Part shown: in pieces, positions 10,040-20,333 of the stretch
Layout: each line of letters opens with the position of its first letter
Position numbering within the stretch: the stretch's first letter is position 1
Assembly: GCA_014825775.1 (NCBI GenBank)
Contig: MVAQ01000274.1
Location: 1 to 25,539, forward strand
DNA length: 25,539 nucleotides
From: Krasilnikovozyma curviuscula
Lineage: Eukaryota; Basidiomycota; Tremellomycetes; Cystofilobasidiales; Mrakiaceae
Direction of reading: 5' to 3'
The notes under the pieces: model-generated
Seen by the model: only the letters and a program-made list of their open reading frames with translations
The model's database searches: none
What the model was told of the DNA's origin: nothing
Program-made: the position numbers and the translations under genes

Positions 10040-10184
10040 AACAGACTTGGTTTAGATAGAGAATTTCTGGGTAGCATTACTTTTCTTTTGTATGCATAGA
10101 GCAAGTACCTCATCATTATCAGGATCCTTATTGCAAGTACTCAGATCCCAGCAAAATAGCTTGCGGACCAGCGCGTCCTGCACC

Positions 10185-12048
10185 ATGCGGGTCCAGTTCC
10201 CACCGCTTTCTTTTCTTCGACGTTCAAGAGCTAAAGACAAAAGGATGGGGGGCGGAAGATATCTCAGTCCTGAGGCATTTTACAAAAATATACAGACTAC
10301 AGTTCTTGGTCAGTTCATTCTATGTCGATTAACAGTTCCTGAGCTGAAACGGATTTCTCCCCCGATATAATGCCCTCACAGAGAACGTCGACGACCCTGA
10401 TCATCCTCCTGAATTTGGTCGAGGGTTGAGGAAGTATTGGGGTTTCGATTCTGAGTACATTAATCTGAATCATGGTGAGCTTTACGCTGCTATTCCTTCT
10501 CAAGGATATTGTCCGCACCCCCTGACGACTGGCTTGACAGGTTCCTATGGTTCACCACCATTGCCAGTGAAAGCTTCTATGAGGGCTAGCAGCAAAGTGA
10601 GATATAATTTCCTCAGATATACTCTCTGCTGCTGCCCGAGATTAACTTGACATGAAACCTGAACTTAGGAAATAGAAAAGAGCCCTGACTTTTGGGTTAC
10701 TAGAACATCAACACCGGTGCTTGCTAAGATTAGAGCTCAAATGGCAGGAATTCTGAATGCTGGAGTGGACGAAATCGTGATGGTCAACAATGCGACGACT
10801 GGTCTGAATACTGTTCTCTGGAATATCAAATGGGAACCAGGAGATGTCATTGTTCATTGTGAGTACTCCAGTGTCCCAATAATGACTGTATTTAGTCATT
10901 GATCATGAACTTTTACATTTGCTTTGTCTATTTTGCGCAATCAGTCAACTTCACATACGGCAACTTAGCAAACGGAGTGCATTATATTTGTGATGCCAAC
11001 GAAGGCGTTACAACCCTCAGCATACCTATAGAGTTTCCTCTCCTCCACGCTGAGATGTACTTGCAGGTTGAAACTGCCCTTCTGAACTTCAAGAAAACGT
11101 ACGGTGAAACAAGGCGTCTTCGACTGGGAATCATCGATGCCATCTGCTCAAGTCCTGGTGTTCGCTTGCCTTGGCGAGAGCTATGCACTCTTTTTAAGAC
11201 CCATGGTATTATGACTCTGGTAGATGGCGCTCATGAGATTGGACAACAGGAAGTCGATCTCCGCAGCAGCGATGCTGATTTCTACGTTACAAACTGCCAC
11301 AAGTGTAAGTACTAGAGCTCTTTTTGTATCGTCTCAGAATACTACAAATAAAACAAACTGACAACCACTACTCGCAATCAGGGCTCTTTGGACACCGAGG
11401 TTGCTGTCCATTCTACGTCCGTAAAGACATGCAACATCTTATTCGCTCAAGTCTCCCAACATCAGCTGGGTACGTCTCGTCAAAATATCCCCAAGAAGGA
11501 AGACAGTGGTCGTTTGTGGAACAGTATAACTGGATGGGAACTCAAGACAACTGTCCAGTTCTTTCCATTCCTGCCGCCATCAAGTTCAGAGAATGGCTCG
11601 GCGGTGAAGAAAAAATTAGGAGGTACTGCTTCACGCTTGCACAGGAAGGAGGAAAGAGAATGGCTAAGATCTTGGGGACTGAGGTCATGGAGAATGCAAA
11701 CGGCGAATTGGGAAACTCAATGGTGCGTATTTGGTTGCCTTCGGTCATTTTGGCGCAGAGTCTGACAACTTCGGTTTGTCTGCTTACCGCGCTAAATTAT
11801 ACTAATAGGTCATGGTATATCTACCGTCGCTGCCACTACCAGTTTCCCTAGCTCATGAAAACCTTCAGAAGCAGACGATGGACGACGGCCTTTGGAATGC
11901 CAACATGCGAGTCGGCGCTGGTCCATATCTGCATGGGAAATGGGCTATTCGAGCATCTGCTCAGGTGTGGTGTGACATTACAGATTTTGAGAAGGCGGCG
12001 CATATTTTACTGGATATCTGTGAAAATATAAAGGCGCTCAAAGTGTGA
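10185..12048 (+). CDS. Class V PLP-dependent enzyme, isopenicillin-N-epimerase-like / hercynylcysteine sulfoxide lyase-like
   Basis: Exons: 10185-10308, 10382-10474, 10541-10596, 10669-10858, 10945-11304, 11382-11722, 11809-12048; 467 residues with this start. It belongs to the fold-type I aminotransferase class V family. Seen in order: FGRGLRKYWGFDSEYINLNH then GSYGSPPLPV (substrate loop), NNATTGLNTVLW (PLP phosphate region), LVDGAHEIGQ (Asp pairing with the pyridine nitrogen), and TNCHKWLFGHRG with the PLP-binding lysine (about K274). Fungal proteins of this subfamily are annotated either as isopenicillin N epimerase-like or as Egt2, the C-S lyase of ergothioneine synthesis; sequence alone does not decide for me. 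The start is uncertain: exon 1 must lie upstream of 10308 because exon 2 has no in-frame ATG. In-frame ATGs are at 10092, 10185 (CACCATGCG context) and 10245. It lies 145 bp after the BVMO stop, same strand. Confidence 0.88.
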
Positions 12049-12205
12049 TGTTTACAAGTAGAGAGATCGAACCAAGAGCCGGGCTAATGTAGATATCACA
12101 TTTAAGCATCTCTGAAAAATAGTTGATCAGTTCAATACGCAAGGGTACCATAAAAGACTTTGGTAGCCGACTCAATGAGTCGGAAAAAGGATGCATGCCC
12201 AACTC

Positions 12206-12211
12206 AAAAAA
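12206..12211 (-). terminator. RNA polymerase III T-tract terminator of tRNA-Glu
   Basis: Six consecutive A on the plus strand read TTTTTT on the minus strand, starting 5 bases after the tRNA 3' end. This is a standard Pol III termination signal. Confidence 0.75.
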
Positions 12212-12215
12212 TATT

Positions 12216-12286
12216 TCCCCTGCCGGGAATCGAACCCGGACCTAGTCGGTGAGAGCGACTTATCCTAACCATTGAACTACAGAGGA
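12216..12286 (-). tRNA. tRNA-Glu (anticodon CTC)
   Basis: The minus strand folds into a full cloverleaf of 71 nt. The acceptor stem TCCTCTG pairs with CAGGGGA (one G-T pair). The D stem is GTTC/GGAT, the anticodon stem AGTCG/CGACT with loop CTCTCAC (anticodon CTC), and the T arm CCGGG-TTCGATT-CCCGG. The B box GGTTCGATTCC is perfect. It decodes GAG as glutamate. There is no intron. The CCA end is not encoded, as normal in eukaryotes. A T6 terminator follows. The variable loop is 4 nt by my folding, one short of the usual 5, as seen in some eukaryotic tRNA-Glu. Confidence 0.95.
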
Positions 12287-12566
12287 GTTGATGATACCTT
12301 CAATAAATTTATAATCATGATCCAAAAATATTCCCTTTCTACTGAATTTCATTAGGGCTCAGCCTAAAGTTTTGATGAGCAAACAAACACTAGGCGCGTA
12401 ACTCCAAGTAAAATCCATTGGCTAATAGTATTTTATTCATTTCGGTGTCGGTTCTGGATGGGCATTGGAGTTAGATCCGATGAACGAAGTTATGTCGTGA
12501 CTATCATTTCATATCATGGCGTCGTTTCGTATTCAAGGTTCAAAACACTTTTAATATTCGAGTTGA

Positions 12567-15413
12567 TCAGAGTTTTCGTGCAACGAAAGATTCAATGACT
12601 TGACAGCCGACAGAAATCTCTGTCAACCAAACTTTCTCAACAGCGACAGCAACGATGGATCATTGTTGACTTACCTCCTTCGCAAGAAGTGGGATACTCC
12701 CTGAGCTCAACCTCTCCTGTAGAAGTGTTGAGGACCGTGTTTGGCTGAACGAAGAGTTTTCGAGGTGGCCTATTACTGATAACGAACTCTCGAAGATCGC
12801 CCAGCCATTGAGGATGCGGGGTAGTCAAATCGGCTGAAACACCAAGTAACGGTGAGAAAGTGGAAACTTATAGGAAATAGTTGCGAGAAAACTTTACTGT
12901 AGAAGTCTCTCGCAGCTGCACCATCAGCAGTACCTTTCAATACTTGTAGTTGAACACACAACCTGGCAGCTGACTCTTTTCCTCTTTTCAAGCACGCTCC
13001 TCTATCAATCTATGGAAGGAGAAGGGTATTTGTAAGTGATTTGTAACAGCCCTTAATAGTGGTCGTTACTCACTTTAACGTAAGCGTTAAGCAGCTTCCC
13101 ATCTGCCTCAGTACGCTCTTCAACCAGGATCGCAATTCCATCTTGTAGGAGACGCTTCATGATACCTAATCGGGCCTGCATGTGAGCCTGGCCATGCTGC
13201 TTCTTTTCTGGATCATAGAAAAGTAGTCCAGACAATCCAGCCCTGGCCATCGTCAGGAACATCGCTATTCTGATGCTTTCTTGAGCCTCTTGCGTTGTGT
13301 GCTAAGTAAGAAGAAGCAATGTCAGACTCAGACCAAGAAACCAGCTCAGACCTCATTACAAGAAATGACAAACATACTCCAAAGATCTCAAGTATTTTCT
13401 TATTATCAGAGAGATACAAGGCGATGATCTCAGCTCTACATTCCTCGAGAGAGCTGGAAACAGAACCCAATACACTGCCTGGAGTCTGACCAGGTTTGTA
13501 CCAGCTTGTTATACCCTTTTTTCCAGTAATAGGGTTAATGATCTCGTCCTTATCGAAGTTGAAAGTCCCATCCTCGTTTTCAGTGCAGAGTTTGCCTGAG
13601 CCATGACCCAGAAGCTCGTGGATGGCGACCTGGACCTCGAAAGCTTCATTCTCCCACTGCTTGAAGAATCCAACATCATCTGAATGCAAGAAGGGGTATG
13701 GTTGATTTCTAGAGAGAAAGATGATGACATGAGTATGAGCGGACTCTTCAGATAAGGTATCCTTGCTCACGGATCTTTGGCGTTTAGGATGTTCACCAAG
13801 CTGACATTTTTAAATCCAACCTCGCTTCGGACAGAGTAGTAGTTGGGAATGTTGATCCCGAGAGGAATACCAGCTGTAGTGAAGTTGACCTGCATTACAA
13901 AAATGTTGTCAGCCGCCGATCTCCTCGTCTTGCAAGGAAGGAAACTAACAATTTCTAGAGCAGTATAGTCAGGACGGATAAAGTTTTCACGTTCAAAATC
14001 TTTACCCCATGGCAACTCAGCGATGAAAGTAGGAGCATCGTCAACCATCTTCTCAAACTTGAGCGATAGCTCTTTGTTGACGATCGCCACGAAGCTCTCC
14101 CACTCTGCTCTTGAACCATAAGGATCACCGTATGTCTCAATGAAACCTATTGTGCCACAAAACAAAAAGGGTGGTTCAGAAGCAGCACAAATGGTCTTAA
14201 CTTAACGCAAACTCGTGCTCACCGATGTAGTTTTCGACTACAGGGCCAGCGTCCTTGACCCAAGATTTAGAGCCTTCGACGTGCTCCTTAATCGATCCGG
14301 TCCTAAAGGAGTTCAAATAATGATCAATCATACTGACTTGGTAATCGTTGGCTGCATATTTTTTTGCCTGTAAGAAAGAGTGGCCAAGTTAGCTTCGAGT
14401 CGTAAGTAAAGCTAAATCGCGAGTTAGACTTACCTCAGCCAAGAACTGGTTCACTGCTGCTAGCTCCTTGGAATGATCGCCGTGTTTTAAAAGAACATCC
14501 ACACCGTCTGGACCTGACAGAAGGACCTGCTCTTCGGAATCTTCTGCGCTCGCCCTCCAGACTCTGAACTTTCCTTCTGCCAACTTCTCCACCCTAGTGT
14601 TTTCTCTCTCAATATCATTCGCTTCAAGAATCCTCTGAACAACTTCCGCGTCCTCATCAGTAAAAACACTGGGTCCAAAATAATAACCGTTAATATCGCC
14701 ATTTGACAGTTTACCCAAGGAGGAAGTGGTAGTGGAATAAATTTCTTCAGAGACTTGAGACCAGAGTGCGAGTGATATCTCAGGTGAAGGAGATACTTTG
14801 ACTAAGGTTTCGAACTAGACAACGACTTGATGAGAAAAGCTGCGTTGCGTGGGCATTGATCACAAGACTCACTTTCTCCTTTGCGATCCTGGGCAAAAAC
14901 TTCGTAGAACCCATCGACTTATAGTTCGACAAGTTTGAGAAAACCTGTTTCCGCAGTAGGTTAGATGCAAGATGGAACATGATTGAGAAACAGACATAAT
15001 GTGAGATATACCTGAGCAGACCACTGCAGACATAATTTTCTCTCCTCCCCATCGAACCCAGCTCTCGAAAAGAGGATGTCCAAGTCAGTAAGCTCTCCCG
15101 GTTTTTCTGAGTAGATTGAGATCAAGAGATCATGGATCGCTTCGGAAGATGGTGAGATTTGTTTCTGGAAGAGGAAGAGAATGATTATAAGCGAGTGCCT
15201 ATGAAATAAGCCAAAATAAAAAACACAACTGGAGGGAGATGACCAGTTGGTAATTGGACGAACCATGATAATCCTTGCACCTTTCCAGCCTGCTTCACTC
15301 ATCAGGTGAGCGTACCTTTTCTCCTTCGAGGTCAACCTTGGCCAAGAGGAATTCAAGTCCAGTGAACAGACTGCAGGATCGAGATCAGCGAGCAGAGTGT
15401 TTGGGACTGCCAT
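12567..15413 (-). CDS. DPP3: Dipeptidyl peptidase III (zinc metallopeptidase M49)
   Basis: Twelve minus-strand exons, 5' to 3': 15264-15413, 15012-15164, 14873-14944, 14434-14814, 14223-14367, 13950-14146, 13771-13889, 13378-13708, 13074-13301, 12898-13009, 12675-12833, 12567-12619; 2100 nt, 699 residues, the usual family length. It removes dipeptides from the N-terminus of short peptides in the cytosol, in late protein turnover. The M49 zinc motif HELLGH is at residues 436-441 and the third-ligand motif EECRAE at 494-499. Other family blocks are visible: VFSNLSNYKSMGSTKF, NYIGFIETYGDPYG, QAHMQARLGIM and KLFVQPNT. All catalytic residues appear intact. The last exon codes for only 17 residues and ends VIESFVARKL. 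Intron 1 uses a GTTCGT donor. Divergent from RRP36, with 445 bp between start codons. Confidence 0.95.
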
Positions 15414-15858
15414 TGTTATAGAGTGTACAGAGTAAAACTAGTGGGTTTCAAATCAAGATGCGGTTGAAGGGGGAACGATCTTCTCGCTTCGTCGTGACGG
15501 TTCCTCAGAGTCACATCCATGTGACTGAACGTTAGAGGTAGAACAGGCGAGGGAAACAAAGACTAAGAAGAAAACACACAGCACTAATGGACCCCTTTGA
15601 TCTCAAACTGACCGACATTATCCTTCCAATGTCCCCCTGAAATTTGGAAACTCGATTGACGCGGGGGTCCAACGCCTTAATACAGGTCGACCACTGATTC
15701 CCTAATTCTGCTGCAGTCGAGCCAACAGCTCCAGCACCATCTGTGACCAGCCATGATTCGTAGCCGGGCAGGAAATAAAGAGCTGTATATCAAAGAAAAC
15801 CATCATTTTTTACCGACGTCGATCCGTTTGTTTTCGTCCTTCCAACTCAAACCTCGAC
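15414..15858. promoter_or_regulatory. Divergent promoter region of DPP3 and RRP36
   Basis: 445 bp between the two start codons with no gene I can support. The distinct element is an 18-bp inverted repeat at 15509-15526, about 100 bp upstream of the DPP3 start. I see no TATA box near RRP36, as is common for ribosome-biogenesis genes. Confidence 0.5.
15509..15526. repeat. Inverted repeat AGTCACAT-CC-ATGTGACT
   Basis: Perfect 8-base arms around a 2-base spacer, containing CATGTG (an E-box-type CANNTG hexamer) on the right arm. The symmetry suggests a dimeric transcription-factor site or, less likely, a small hairpin in the 5' UTR. Directly visible; the function is inferred. Confidence 0.6.
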
Positions 15859-17320
15859 ATGGCCAAAGTCGCATCCTCCTATCAAGACTCAGACGAGGAA
15901 GACGATTACTCTGAACAGGAACTCGTAGATTTAGAGGAGGATGAGTTTGAGGAGGATCGAAGCGCTCGAGTGAAACAGTGGCAAGGGGATGAAGAGGAAG
16001 AGGATGACGATGAAGAAGAAGGTGACGAAGAGGACAGCCAAGAAGAGGATGAAGAAGAAGGTAGTGAAGCTGAAGCTGGACCTAGCTCTCGAGCCAAACA
16101 GAGACAAATGGTACGTTCTCCGTCTCTTGCAGAGCACTGGAGAAATTTGACTCTGAAACGAAATCCACTTGCACCAGAAATCCCTTCAAGATTCTCTATC
16201 CCAGATTCCGCTCGAAACACTCATGAAGGCGTCGAAGTCATCAAAGAAACGAGTGCAAGAGGAGCATGAAGACGAGGACGACGAAGAGAGGGACGAAGCA
16301 GCCGCTATCAAAGCTGCAAGAGTCGCTGAAGCTCGTAGGCAGCTGGGAGAAATGATGAGGAGTAAAGGAAAGGGTAAATCCATCGAGAGTGATGATGAAG
16401 ATAAAGGGGATAGTGAGAGGAAGTCGAGTAAGAAGAAGGAGACACGGGAGGAAGAGCGAGAGAGAATGAAGAGAGAGAACAAACACGCGTGAGTCTTCCA
16501 CCTCCCTTAAAAATTTCACTGTTGTTTATAACGTACTTACGAGTGGGTCTTTCTTGTTGTGTAGCCCAACGATGATTTCGTCAAAGCGACAGGTGTCGCG
16601 ACATCGAGTCGTTGTGGACGTCCCCAAGATTGTAAGCCGAGTTGCCGCTACGTACTCACGCTCAAATGACCCGCTTCCTAACGCAAACTTTCATTCTCAC
16701 TACAGGAACGTCGAGACCCTCGATTCTCTTCCCTCTCAGCAGGCGCCGTAAACCCGCATCTTCATTCAGCTGCGTACTCCTTCCTCCCTTCACTGGTATC
16801 GAACGAATTGTCAACCAACCAGGCAACACTCAAGACACTGAAAAAGTCGCTCCATGCGACGCCTAAAGCGGAGCGCTGGGAGAAGGAACAAGAGATTGCG
16901 CGTATGGAAACGGAGGTCAGCAGATTGAAGAGCGCGAAGGAGTTAGGTGAGAGGAAAGAGAGAGAAGCCAAGAAAATGAAGGAGTGGAAGGACGGAGAGA
17001 AGATGAAAAGAAGCGAAGGAAAAGGATCTTGGTTCCTCAAGGATGGTCAGTTGCTGTCTCTTCGTCAACTTTGGGGTTCTGTCGGAATTCTGCTAATCTC
17101 TTTCTTGTTTCTGGCACTTTTCACCGCAGCCGAGAAGAAGCAGATTCTTCTCAAAGCGAAACACGATGCTCTTCTTGAGAAAGGTGGTAAATCAGCCGTC
17201 AAGAAGGCCATGGACAAGAAGCTGAAGAAGGAAGCTGGCAAGGAGAAGAAGAAGAGACCGAGATTTGATGGTGCGGGTGGTGTTGGAGCAGACGGGGTAC
17301 GAAAAAGGCAGAGAGTGTGA
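15859..17320 (+). CDS. RRP36: rRNA biogenesis protein Rrp36
   Basis: Five exons: 15859-16110, 16178-16488, 16565-16631, 16706-17045, 17130-17320; 1161 nt, 386 residues. Rrp36 is a nucleolar component of the 90S pre-ribosome needed for early cleavages of 18S pre-rRNA. Family signatures appear in order: a KHAPTMISSKRQVSRHRVVV block followed by DVPKIERRDPRFSSLSAG, then the AYSFL segment, a long basic/acidic coiled-coil, and GSWFLKDAEKKQILLKAKH near the C-terminus. The C-terminal tail is strongly basic (KKLKKEAGKEKKKRPRF), fitting RNA binding or nucleolar localisation. The first 85 residues are extremely acidic (runs of Glu and Asp), longer than I would expect in the compact yeast protein. The minus strand of these acidic runs gives long Ser-rich open frames that are not genes. 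Confidence 0.93.
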
Positions 17321-17634
17321 GGTGTGAACACGTTTGAAGTTGCATGTAGCTCTCACAATGGATTTACATTGTTGTAATGTTAATGTTGTCACCTGCATCG
17401 CAAGTCCTTGAATAGCAGCCCCATCCTCAGCAGACAGTTGTATATGCTGTACGAATCTTTCTCTCTCAGTTGAAGGTCCTTGTTGATGACAACCCAGTGT
17501 AAGAGTTTGGGCCTATTCTCATCAGGATCCTTCGCCACGTTCAGGGCACTGCTTGACCAGGCCCGTGGACGCAGCAGGTGCTTGGTCTTTCTCTCTGTCA
17601 CCCTCGTTAGTCTCAAAACTTTCAGTATACCAAG
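17321..17634. other. Intergenic region between RRP36 and epsin
   Basis: 314 bp between the RRP36 stop and the epsin start, same strand, holding the RRP36 3' UTR and the epsin promoter. A 75-codon open frame on the minus strand (17389-17616) has no domain I recognise, and I do not call it. No TATA box or RNA gene is obvious. Confidence 0.5.
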
Positions 17635-20158
17635 ATGGCCAGCGGAATCACATCCTTGTAAGTCATGTTCTCACATTCAAATAGGCGAGAACAGAGAAGT
17701 CGTTGCTGATGCCTTCCCATTCCTCTTCCACCCAATGTTGCTTTCATGGCCCTCTCTCGACTGGGCTGCTTCTTTCTCTCTGATCTCTCTGAGTACAGTG
17801 GCAAAGGAGCTTTAAGAGTAGCCAAGAATTACACCAAAGGTTACTCAGACACGCAGGTGAGCATTGCGGGATTCATTATCAAGCTGAGAGGCGGGAAGGG
17901 GGACTCGTACCATCTGGAGGACGAATGCTGCACAATTGCGTCTGTGAACACGAAATACTTCTGGACAAGCCCAACAAGTGCTTGTGAATGATTTTAGAAG
18001 CCAGTGGAACACGGCGTATAGAAAATTGGGAGGGAAGGACGCATGGAATGACGGAAGTGTGCAAGCGAACTGCACACTCCTCCATTCAGAACCTATAGTT
18101 AGAAGTAGTTTCGACGCCGGCAATAATGATACTGATTAGACCCTTCTTCTTTCTTTTTGACAGACCAAAGTCCGTGAAGCTACCTCCAATGATCCATGGG
18201 GTCCTTCAGGTACTCAAATGAACGACCTTGCTCAGCTCACCTATAATCAGTTAGTAACTTGACCTCGCATGCAGTCCTATCTCCTTCAGTGAATAGAAGA
18301 GCTTTCTAACTTGGTGTGTGTCACAGGACTGATTTTGTTGAGATAATGGAGATGTTGGACAAACGTCTCAACGACAAAGGGAAGAACTGGAGACATGTGT
18401 TCAAAGTACGACCCTTGGCAGCAGAACTACTGTCTCGAATGACATCTGATGCTATTGTTTTAAAATCTTGGTGACAGGCGTTAACTCTGCTGGATTACAT
18501 TCTGCACGCTGGGTCTGAAAACGTTGTAATCTATTTCAAGGACAACCTTTATATCATCAAGTGAGTTTTTCTCTTCGACTTCTCGCTTGCCATTGTTACG
18601 CACTAATAGACTCTGAAATTACTAGAACCTTAAAGGAGTTTGTCTACGTCGACGATGAAGACAAAGATGTGGGAGCCAATGTCAGACAAAAGTGCGTAGC
18701 CTCTCGACTCTAATTGTGTTCAGCGGGCCAAGCTCACTCGAATCTTTCTTTTCCTAACCTCAGAGCGAAAGATATTACCAATCTTCTCCAAGACGAAGCT
18801 CGACTCCGAGAAGAAAGAAGAAGCCGTGGGGCGATGCAGGACAGGATGGCTGGAGTCCAACGAGAGAGAACGTCTGAGGACGAAAATAATCACAGGTGGG
18901 TTCAGACTGGTCCTGGTATGTCAAACTTTTTGATGTTGACTTCTCCCTTGCATGTTCTCCATTCAAGCAGGCGTACTCAGCCAAGACCTGGCAGGAGTCG
19001 TGATGAAGATTCCGATCTTCAGAGAGCCATTGCTAACAGCATGAACGACAACGATGATGATGCTCGTAGAAGAAGAGCTAAAGAGTGAGGTTTTTAATTA
19101 GCTGTGGTGACTTTGTTTGTAACCTGACAATGGTCTTTTCTTCTTTGCAGGGAGGCGGATCTGGCTGCTGTCCTCGCTTTGTCAGAGAAGGAGGAAGCCG
19201 AGAGGAAAAGATTGGAAGAAGAGAGGAAGAAACAGCTAGACGAGCAAAATTCGAAGGCGTTATTTGACGACAGCTTCCAAATGTACGTGCGCTTTCGCAG
19301 CTTTTTGAACCTTCAATTGACGTTTCTTTTTGTCTTCCTAGGCTTGGTAACAATGCCTATCAGCAGCCAATGCAGACCGGATTCCAACAACCAATGCAAA
19401 CTGGTTGGGGTCAGCCGCAGTTTAACGTGAGTCTCTCCGAAGCTGCGATCGTTATCGAGACGGTCCGACTGACCCGCAACTCTTCTTGTAGCCATTCTAT
19501 CAACAGCAGTTGCTGCAACAGCAACAAGAGGAGGCCCAAAGGCAGGCATACCTTCAAATGCAGGTCAGTATCAAACGTCTCAATCATCAGCTAAGTTTCC
19601 ATTACTGATCACATTACCACACACAGTATCAAGCTCAACAAGAGCAGGCTGCTCGAGAACAAGCTGCCCAACAAGCTTACTTCCTTCAGCAACAACAAGC
19701 AGCCCAACAACAAATGTTGATGCCTCAACCTACTGGTTATGGAAGTAACAATCCATTCGCATTCTCGCAAGCTGCTGCTCCTCAAATGCCGCAGTTTACT
19801 GGTTTCCCCAGTCCAGCACCTCAGCCTGCTCAAACTTCCTTCTTCACCACGCCAACTTCTGTTCCTGCTCCTGCACCATCTCCTGTGAAGCAGGCTCCTC
19901 CTCCCAAAGACGACGGAGCCAACTCCCACTTGGCTATGCTTTTGGCCAACAGGTCCGTAGCTTCCCTTGTCTATCTTGTGAAGTATGGCTAATGAACGCT
20001 TTTTGTTGGTGTTGAATAGGGAGGACGGCTTGGATACTTTCGGAAACGTTGGAAACCTCCGTATGCCAGCTCGTCATAATACTGGTCAAAACAATCCATT
20101 CGGCAGAACTGGAGCTACCGCTGCATCACACAAGACTGGAAATCTGGTCGACTTCTAA
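17635..20158 (+). CDS. ENT1: Epsin (ENTH-domain endocytic clathrin adaptor)
   Basis: Thirteen exons: 17635-17657, 17799-17856, 18164-18249, 18327-18405, 18478-18560, 18626-18691, 18764-18895, 18971-19084, 19151-19282, 19342-19426, 19492-19563, 19627-19952, 20020-20158; 1395 nt, 464 residues. Epsins bind PIP2 and clathrin and recruit ubiquitinated cargo at endocytic sites on the plasma membrane. The ENTH domain covers about residues 10-150 (VREATSNDPWGPSGTQMNDL, DYILHAGSENVV, LKEFVYVDDEDKDVGANVRQ). Two ubiquitin-interacting motifs follow at about 188-202 (DEDSDLQRAIANSM) and 214-228 (EEADLAAVLALS). A Gln-rich linker carries NPF motifs for EH-domain partners at 286-288, 352-354 and 444-446. The protein ends in LVDF, a C-terminal clathrin box like LIDL of yeast Ent1. 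Exon 1 codes for only 23 nt; the frame across introns 1 and 2 is confirmed by GKGALRVAKNYTKGYSDTQ joined to TKVREAT. Confidence 0.95.
17857..18163 (+). other. Long intron 2 of the epsin gene
   Basis: This 307-nt intron is about four times longer than most introns in the window. It has a GTGAGC donor and a pyrimidine-rich TTTGACAG acceptor. I looked for box C/D or H/ACA snoRNA signals and saw no convincing pair. An extra alternative exon cannot be excluded. Confidence 0.7.
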
Positions 20159-20333
20159 TGGTTCAGAAGTTGTGATTTGACATTTATACCCAATTACAGT
20201 CTCAAACTCTATATATCCTTCTTTCAGTCGGTGGTTTATTATCTTTTCTTCTTCCTGCTTGCGATGAATTTGTAGAAGATGTCATTAAAATGTCATATAT
20301 TACTCAAGCCCCAATGAAAGATCTTGTCGTATT

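Larger units (their letters stand above)
12049..12566. other. Intergenic region holding a tRNA gene
   Basis: 518 bp between the stop codons of the PLP enzyme (+) and dipeptidyl peptidase III (-), so both 3' UTRs end here. The only gene I can support is the tRNA-Glu at 12216-12286. The stretch 12290-12566 is AT-rich with nothing recognisable. Confidence 0.6.

Noticed and set aside
15906..16519. Long Ser/Leu-rich open frames on the minus strand opposite RRP36
   Set aside because: They are mirror images of the GAG/GAA/GAT repeats coding the acidic and Lys/Glu-rich parts of Rrp36.
17389..17616. 75-codon open frame on the minus strand between RRP36 and epsin
   Set aside because: It shows no recognisable domain, lies in the expected promoter/UTR of two same-strand genes, and has no supporting splice or promoter signal.
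19492..19720. CAA/CAG-rich repeat as a microsatellite
   Set aside because: It encodes the expected Gln-rich linker of epsin in frame and is interrupted by other codons, so it is coding bias and not an independent repeat.
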